A stretch of 9,219 bases of DNA from Enterobacteriaceae bacterium UBA2655 (GTDB taxonomy: Bacteria > Pseudomonadota > Gammaproteobacteria > Enterobacterales > Enterobacteriaceae): assembly GCA_002359495.1 (NCBI GenBank), contig DENB01000073.1, positions 1-9,219 of the forward strand, given 5' to 3'. The stretch's first letter is position 1. Each line of letters opens with the position of its first letter. Position numbers and translations under genes: made by a program. This document shows, in pieces, positions 6,228 to 9,219 of the stretch. The notes under the pieces were generated by a model. It was not told where the DNA came from. It saw only the letters and a program-made list of their open reading frames with translations, and did no database searches.

Positions 6228-6235
6228 AATGCAAC
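6228..6235 (-). promoter_or_regulatory. Candidate CytR half-site
   Basis: AATGCAAC is the exact reverse complement of the CytR recognition octamer GTTGCATT. It sits between the perfect CRP site and a weak second CRP-like site (CGTGA-N6-TCTAT, 6249-6264) whose centre is 52 bp away. That is the spacing of the tandem CRP sites that bracket CytR at deoP2. CytR represses tsx in E. coli by joining CRP. A clear second octamer is not visible, so confidence is moderate. Confidence 0.5.
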
Positions 6236-6240
6236 ACATT

Positions 6241-6267
6241 TTGACAAACGTGATCAAAATCTATTTT
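6241..6267 (+). promoter_or_regulatory. Candidate tsx promoter
   Basis: TTGACA (6241-6246) is a consensus -35. The best -10 nearby is TATTTT (6262-6267), with a short 15-bp spacer; TTTCTA at 18 bp is an alternative. The short or poor -10 fits a CRP-dependent promoter. The leader to the tsx ATG would be about 135 nt; apart from the small dyad CCCAGC-C-GCTGGG (6338-6350), I see no further element in it. Confidence 0.4.
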
Positions 6268-6409
6268 CTATCGCCCTGATACAGGCACGCTACGCGAGCT
6301 TAAAACCGGCCCTGATAACACGGTTAAACATTTACCCCCCAGCCGCTGGGATTTACTTCACTCTGACTGCATGCTTACGGATGCGGTCGAAAGCATGTGG
6401 TTAACAATA

Positions 6410-7273
6410 ATGAAATTTAAAGCATTGATAGCAGGCGCCTTACTGGCAGGCTCTTACACGGGCGCCGTGCAGGCCGACAGCGCGCCGCAGTACGTTTCCG
6501 ACTGGTGGCATCAGAGCGTTAACGTCGTTGGCAGCACCCATACCCGTTTCGGACCGCAGTTTAACAACGACGTCTATCTGGAATATGAAGCCTTCGCCCA
6601 TAAAGACTGGTTCGATTTTTACGGCTACCTCGATCTGACCAACTTCTTCGGCGTCGGCAACAGCAACGCCAACGGCATTTTCGACCACGGTTCGCCGATG
6701 TTCATGGAGATAGAGCCGCGCTTCTCCATCGACAAGCTGACCGGCACCAGCCTGGCGTTCGGTCCGTTCAAAGAGTGGTATTTCGCCAATAACTACATCT
6801 ACGACATGGGTCATAACAGCGCCAACCGCCAGAATACCTGGTATATGGGTCTTGGCACTGACATCGATACCCACAGCGACATCGGTCTGTCATTGAACGT
6901 CTATGCCAAATACCAGTGGGAAAACTACGGCGCGGCGAACGAAGACAGCTGGGACGGCTATCGCTTCAAGGTGAAATACTTCGTGCCGATTACCTCGCTG
7001 TGGGGCGGCAAGCTGAGCTACGTCGGCTTCACTAACTTTGACTGGGGCTCCGACCTCAACGAAAAAGCGGGCACATCGCGCACCAGCAACTCCATCGCTT
7101 CCAGCCATATTCTGTCGCTGGCTTACGATCACTGGCACTACTCGGCCGTGGCGCGTTACTTCCATAACGGCGGCCAGTGGGCTGACGGTCGCGAGCTGAA
7201 CTTCGGCAACGGACCTTTTGAAGTGAAATCAACCGGCTGGGGTTACTACCTGGTGGTGGGTTACAACTTCTGA
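6410..7273 (+). CDS. tsx: Nucleoside-specific outer-membrane channel Tsx
   Basis: Outer-membrane beta-barrel for uptake of nucleosides and deoxynucleosides, also known in E. coli as a phage T6 and colicin K receptor. The precursor has 287 residues (E. coli 294). The start [12 protein letters not shown] at 6410 gives a normal 22-residue signal peptide ending AVQA; in-frame ATGs at 6371 and 6395 would add an unneeded N-terminal extension. No site has a strong ribosome-binding sequence (only GTGG nearby). The mature protein carries the long conserved blocks [46 protein letters not shown] and [13 protein letters not shown], and ends with aromatic YLVVGYNF, the barrel-assembly signal. Differences from E. 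coli are concentrated in segments expected to be surface loops (for example around [13 protein letters not shown]), a plausible mark of phage or colicin pressure. It is monocistronic, with CRP/CytR signals upstream and a hairpin downstream. Confidence 0.97.
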   Translation: MKFKALIAGALLAGSYTGAVQADSAPQYVSDWWHQSVNVVGSTHTRFGPQFNNDVYLEYEAFAHKDWFDFYGYLDLTNFFGVGNSNANGIFDHGSPMFMEIEPRFSIDKLTGTSLAFGPFKEWYFANNYIYDMGHNSANRQNTWYMGLGTDIDTHSDIGLSLNVYAKYQWENYGAANEDSWDGYRFKVKYFVPITSLWGGKLSYVGFTNFDWGSDLNEKAGTSRTSNSIASSHILSLAYDHWHYSAVARYFHNGGQWADGRELNFGNGPFEVKSTGWGYYLVVGYNF

Positions 7274-7278
7274 TGAAA

Positions 7279-7314
7279 CGCGCGGCCTTCTCCTTACACC
7301 GGGAAAGCCGCGCG
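7279..7314. terminator. Hairpin between convergent tsx and VOC genes (probable terminator)
   Basis: CGCGCGGC (7279-7286) pairs perfectly with GCCGCGCG (7307-7314). After one C-A mismatch the stem continues TTCTC/GGGAA, with one G-T wobble, leaving an 8-nt loop. It starts 5 nt after the tsx stop and ends 10 nt before the convergent VOC stop. There is no T tract on the plus side and only TTTCAT on the minus side, so termination strength is uncertain. Confidence 0.55.
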
Positions 7315-7324
7315 AACGGCGCTG

Positions 7325-7759
7325 TCAGCGGTGTTTCACCACGTTGATGCGCCACGGAATGCCGAACTTATCGATAAACATGCCGAACCCGTCGGCCCAG
7401 AAGGTTTTCTGCCACGGCGTCGTGACCTTGCCGCCCGCCGACAGCTTTTCAAACCAGGCTTTACCCTGCGCTTCATCCGTGGTCGCCAGGCTCACCGCAT
7501 AACCCGCATGCGGGGAGGCCGGCGGATGATCGGTATTACCGTCGCTCATCATGATCTCGCCCTGGCCGATACGCAGATGCGCATGCATGATTTTGTCCGG
7601 CGGCAGCGGCGCGGCGGACGCGTCGCCGACCTGTTCGCCCTGCTCGGGCATATCGCCGAAGGTCATCTTAAACAGCAGTTCGCCTTCCGTCGCATCCAGG
7701 TAAAAGTCGATCGCCTCTTCACAGCGGCCATATAAAAACAGATAAGGACTGACTTGCAT
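7325..7759 (-). CDS. yjdN: VOC (glyoxalase-fold) family protein, YjdN/PhnB-like
   Basis: Predicted cytosolic protein of 144 residues, the usual length for this single-domain family with two beta-alpha-beta-beta-beta modules. It opens MQVSPYLFLYGRCEEAIDFY and carries MTFGDMP, HAHLRIGQGEIMMSD, WFEKLSAGGKV and the closing ADGFGMFIDKFGIPWRINVV, matching E. coli YjdN (formerly PhnB) closely in order and spacing. The fold is that of the 3-demethylubiquinone methyltransferase-like Pfam family, but no methyltransferase activity is implied and the function is unknown even in E. coli. The ATG at 7757-7759 is chosen for the strong GGAGG just upstream; a frame starting at 7804 would bypass it. It lies 75 bp downstream of abgR on the same strand, with a possible own -10 (TACACT, minus strand). 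Confidence 0.9.
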   Translation of the reverse strand: MQVSPYLFLYGRCEEAIDFYLDATEGELLFKMTFGDMPEQGEQVGDASAAPLPPDKIMHAHLRIGQGEIMMSDGNTDHPPASPHAGYAVSLATTDEAQGKAWFEKLSAGGKVTTPWQKTFWADGFGMFIDKFGIPWRINVVKHR

Positions 7760-7834
7760 CTCCACCTCCGTACATGGGTTGTGTGAATTTCTTGTCTCGT
7801 CCAAAGTGTAGTCGATAGCCGGCCTGCTCCGGCG

Positions 7835-8734
7835 TCAGCTCTGACAATAACGGCGAAACAGCTGCGCCATCCAGGCGCTCATCGGCGTCATGGTGGTATC
7901 CCGGCGCTGGATCAGATAGAAGGTCGCTTTCGGCAGCGGCTCATCCAGCTCCAGCGCCACCAGCTGGCGGCTCAGGATCGGATCGGCAATCACGTCGACC
8001 GACAGAATGCTGACGAAATCGCTCTGCGCCACCAGGCCGGTGCAGGCCATAAAAGTTTCGCAAATCACCGGGACAGTCGGGGTCAGGCCGCGTTCATAAA
8101 ACAGATCGTGCAGCAGGCGATAATAGCTGCCTTTCGGCGTAGGCATCGTCCAGTTGCAGTGCTGAAGTGCGGCGAGCGTTCGCGCTTTTTCGCAGGGATG
8201 GCCTTTGCGCACCACCACTTTGTATTCGCGCTCCATCAGCTGCTCATAGCTCAGCTCGCGGTCGAAATGGCGCTGATCGTAGGTGTTGATGGTGAAATCG
8301 AGTTCGCCCTGACGCAGTTCATGGATCATCGAGACCAGCTGGCCCTCGACGATGCGCACCCGCACCTGCGGATATTCGCGATGGAACTGATCGATAACCT
8401 GCGGCATGACGGTGCGCGCCACGCTGCTGCCGACGCCGATATTGACGCGCCCGCCCGCCAGTTCGAGGCGTTGCTGAACCCCTTCCTGCGCCACCCGCAG
8501 CTCTTCCAACACCAGGCTGGCATGACGAAAAAAGTTATCGCCGATGTCGGTGAGCGCCACCCCCTGCTGGCGGCGGATGAATAGCCGCGCGCCCAGCACC
8601 TGTTCAAGTTCCTGAATTGATTTACTCAGCGCGGGCTGCGAAAGTCCCGTCAGGCGGCTGGCGGCGCGAATGCTGCCCTGGCGCGCCACGTCGACGAAAG
8701 CCCGCAGCTGGTGCAGCTTAATATTGGCTGGCAT
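7835..8734 (-). CDS. abgR: LysR-type regulator AbgR of the p-aminobenzoyl-glutamate utilisation operon
   Basis: Complete LysR-type regulator of 299 residues. The N-terminal winged helix-turn-helix (about 3-64) reads HQLRAFVDVARQGSIRAASR and SQPALSKSIQELEQ. The effector domain contains RIVEGQLVSMIHELRQGELD, FTINTY, WTMPTPKGSYY and FYLIQRRDT, all closely matching E. coli AbgR at the same relative positions. It is divergent from abgA, 115 bp away, as in E. coli, so it very likely controls the abg operon in response to p-aminobenzoyl-glutamate or a related compound. The start at 8734 has only a weak ribosome site but fits the family N-terminus (IKLHQLRAF follows within five residues). Confidence 0.95.
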   Translation of the reverse strand: MPANIKLHQLRAFVDVARQGSIRAASRLTGLSQPALSKSIQELEQVLGARLFIRRQQGVALTDIGDNFFRHASLVLEELRVAQEGVQQRLELAGGRVNIGVGSSVARTVMPQVIDQFHREYPQVRVRIVEGQLVSMIHELRQGELDFTINTYDQRHFDRELSYEQLMEREYKVVVRKGHPCEKARTLAALQHCNWTMPTPKGSYYRLLHDLFYERGLTPTVPVICETFMACTGLVAQSDFVSILSVDVIADPILSRQLVALELDEPLPKATFYLIQRRDTTMTPMSAWMAQLFRRYCQS

Positions 8735-8769
8735 AACGTATCCGGTGATAACCGTTGTTTATCAGGTGA

Positions 8770-8788
8770 AAGATATTCGCATCTTATC
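8770..8788. promoter_or_regulatory. Candidate AbgR operator in the abgR-abgA divergent region
   Basis: AAGAT-N6-ATCTT (8770-8785) overlaps GATA-N9-TATC (8772-8788) and contains T-N11-A (8774-8786), the classical LysR-type motif. It lies between the two divergent starts, about 20 bp before TAGATT (8807-8812), a possible abgA -10 element. Seen by eye; binding is inferred from position. Confidence 0.4.
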
Positions 8789-8849
8789 TGCGCCAGCGCC
8801 ATTGTGTAGATTCGCCGCATTGCCCAAAAAAATACCAAGGATTTCGCCT

Positions 8850-9219
8850 ATGAAAACTCTCTCCGATCATGTCAGCGCGCTGGCGCCGCAGCTGCAGGCC
8901 TGGCGACGCGATCTGCATCAGTTCGCCGAATCGGGCTGGCTGGAGTTCCGCACCGCGACGCTTGTCGCGCAAGCGCTGCATCAGCTCGGCTACAGCCTGA
9001 AGCTGGGACGCGAAGTGATCGACGCCGACGCGCGCATGGGGCTGCCCGACGCGGAAACGCTGAAGGCGCAGGAGGCGCGCGCGCTGGAGCAGGGCGCGCT
9101 GCCGCAGTGGCTGCCGCACTTCTCCGGCGGCTTCTGCGGCATCGTCGCGACGCTGGAAACCGGGCGTCCCGGCCCGGTGATGGGCTTTCGCGTCGATATG
9201 GACGCGCTCGACCTCAATG
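8850..9219 (+). CDS. abgA: p-Aminobenzoyl-glutamate hydrolase subunit AbgA (partial, runs off right edge)
   Basis: N-terminal 123 residues of an M20-family amidohydrolase (about 436 in E. coli). With AbgB it forms the enzyme that splits p-aminobenzoyl-glutamate, a folate breakdown product, into p-aminobenzoate and glutamate. It starts MKTLSDHVSALAPQLQAWRR with AAGGA at 8837-8841, 8 nt before the ATG. The M20D signatures DLHQFAESGWLEFRTAT (21-37) and FRVDMDALDL (113-122) are present, as are the AbgA-specific LHQLGYSL and GREV...RMGLPD. The metal-binding His and Glu residues lie beyond the window. It is divergent from abgR, its expected regulator; abgB and the transporter abgT would be expected to follow on the right. 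Confidence 0.95.
   Translation, partial: MKTLSDHVSALAPQLQAWRRDLHQFAESGWLEFRTATLVAQALHQLGYSLKLGREVIDADARMGLPDAETLKAQEARALEQGALPQWLPHFSGGFCGIVATLETGRPGPVMGFRVDMDALDLN

Noticed and set aside
6371..6409. Upstream in-frame starts for Tsx
   Set aside because: They would put a charged extension before a complete signal peptide; the start at 6410 gives the family-typical precursor.

Overview
The window looks like chromosomal DNA from a GC-rich member of the Enterobacterales, most likely Erwiniaceae (Pantoea/Mixta-like). This is inferred from near-colinear matches, recalled rather than computed, to the Escherichia coli proteins Tsx, AbgR, AbgA and YjdN, from a MarA-like regulator and a QseBC-type two-component pair, and from strong GC bias at third codon positions. 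I see no rRNA, tRNA, transposase, phage gene or CRISPR array. Coding density is high and all complete reading frames look intact.

Region 1 (1-3339) is the accessory-looking part. A LysR-type regulator, cut by the left edge, is divergent from a BesD/HalD-like Fe(II)/2-oxoglutarate oxygenase that keeps the HxD iron triad and so should be a hydroxylase, not a halogenase. Tail-to-tail with the oxygenase lies a two-gene minus-strand operon. It encodes a HisJ/ArgT-type periplasmic amino-acid binding protein and, through a TGATG junction, a DUF2817 (M14/aspartoacylase-like) zinc hydrolase. The binding protein has no permease or ATPase gene beside it, and it has lost the serine and aspartate that hold the alpha-ammonium group in HisJ/LAO. 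Together these genes could capture an N-blocked or otherwise modified amino acid, release it and hydroxylate it. That pathway is a hypothesis; the gene identities are firmer.

Region 2 (3580-6126) is regulatory. A single-domain MarA/SoxS/Rob-type AraC regulator is divergent from an OmpR-family response regulator and a QseC/PmrB-type sensor kinase, which overlap by ATGA. The intergenic region between them carries three AATTAGC repeats on an exact 11-bp pitch, inside or beside a perfect 14-bp inverted repeat. This is a strong candidate operator for the response regulator.

Region 3 (6127-7314) holds tsx, the nucleoside channel, behind a promoter region with a perfect CRP palindrome and a CytR-type octamer, followed by a hairpin. 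Region 4 (7325-9219) holds a YjdN/PhnB-like VOC protein and abgR on the minus strand, with abgR divergent from the start of abgA (p-aminobenzoyl-glutamate hydrolase subunit), which runs off the right edge.
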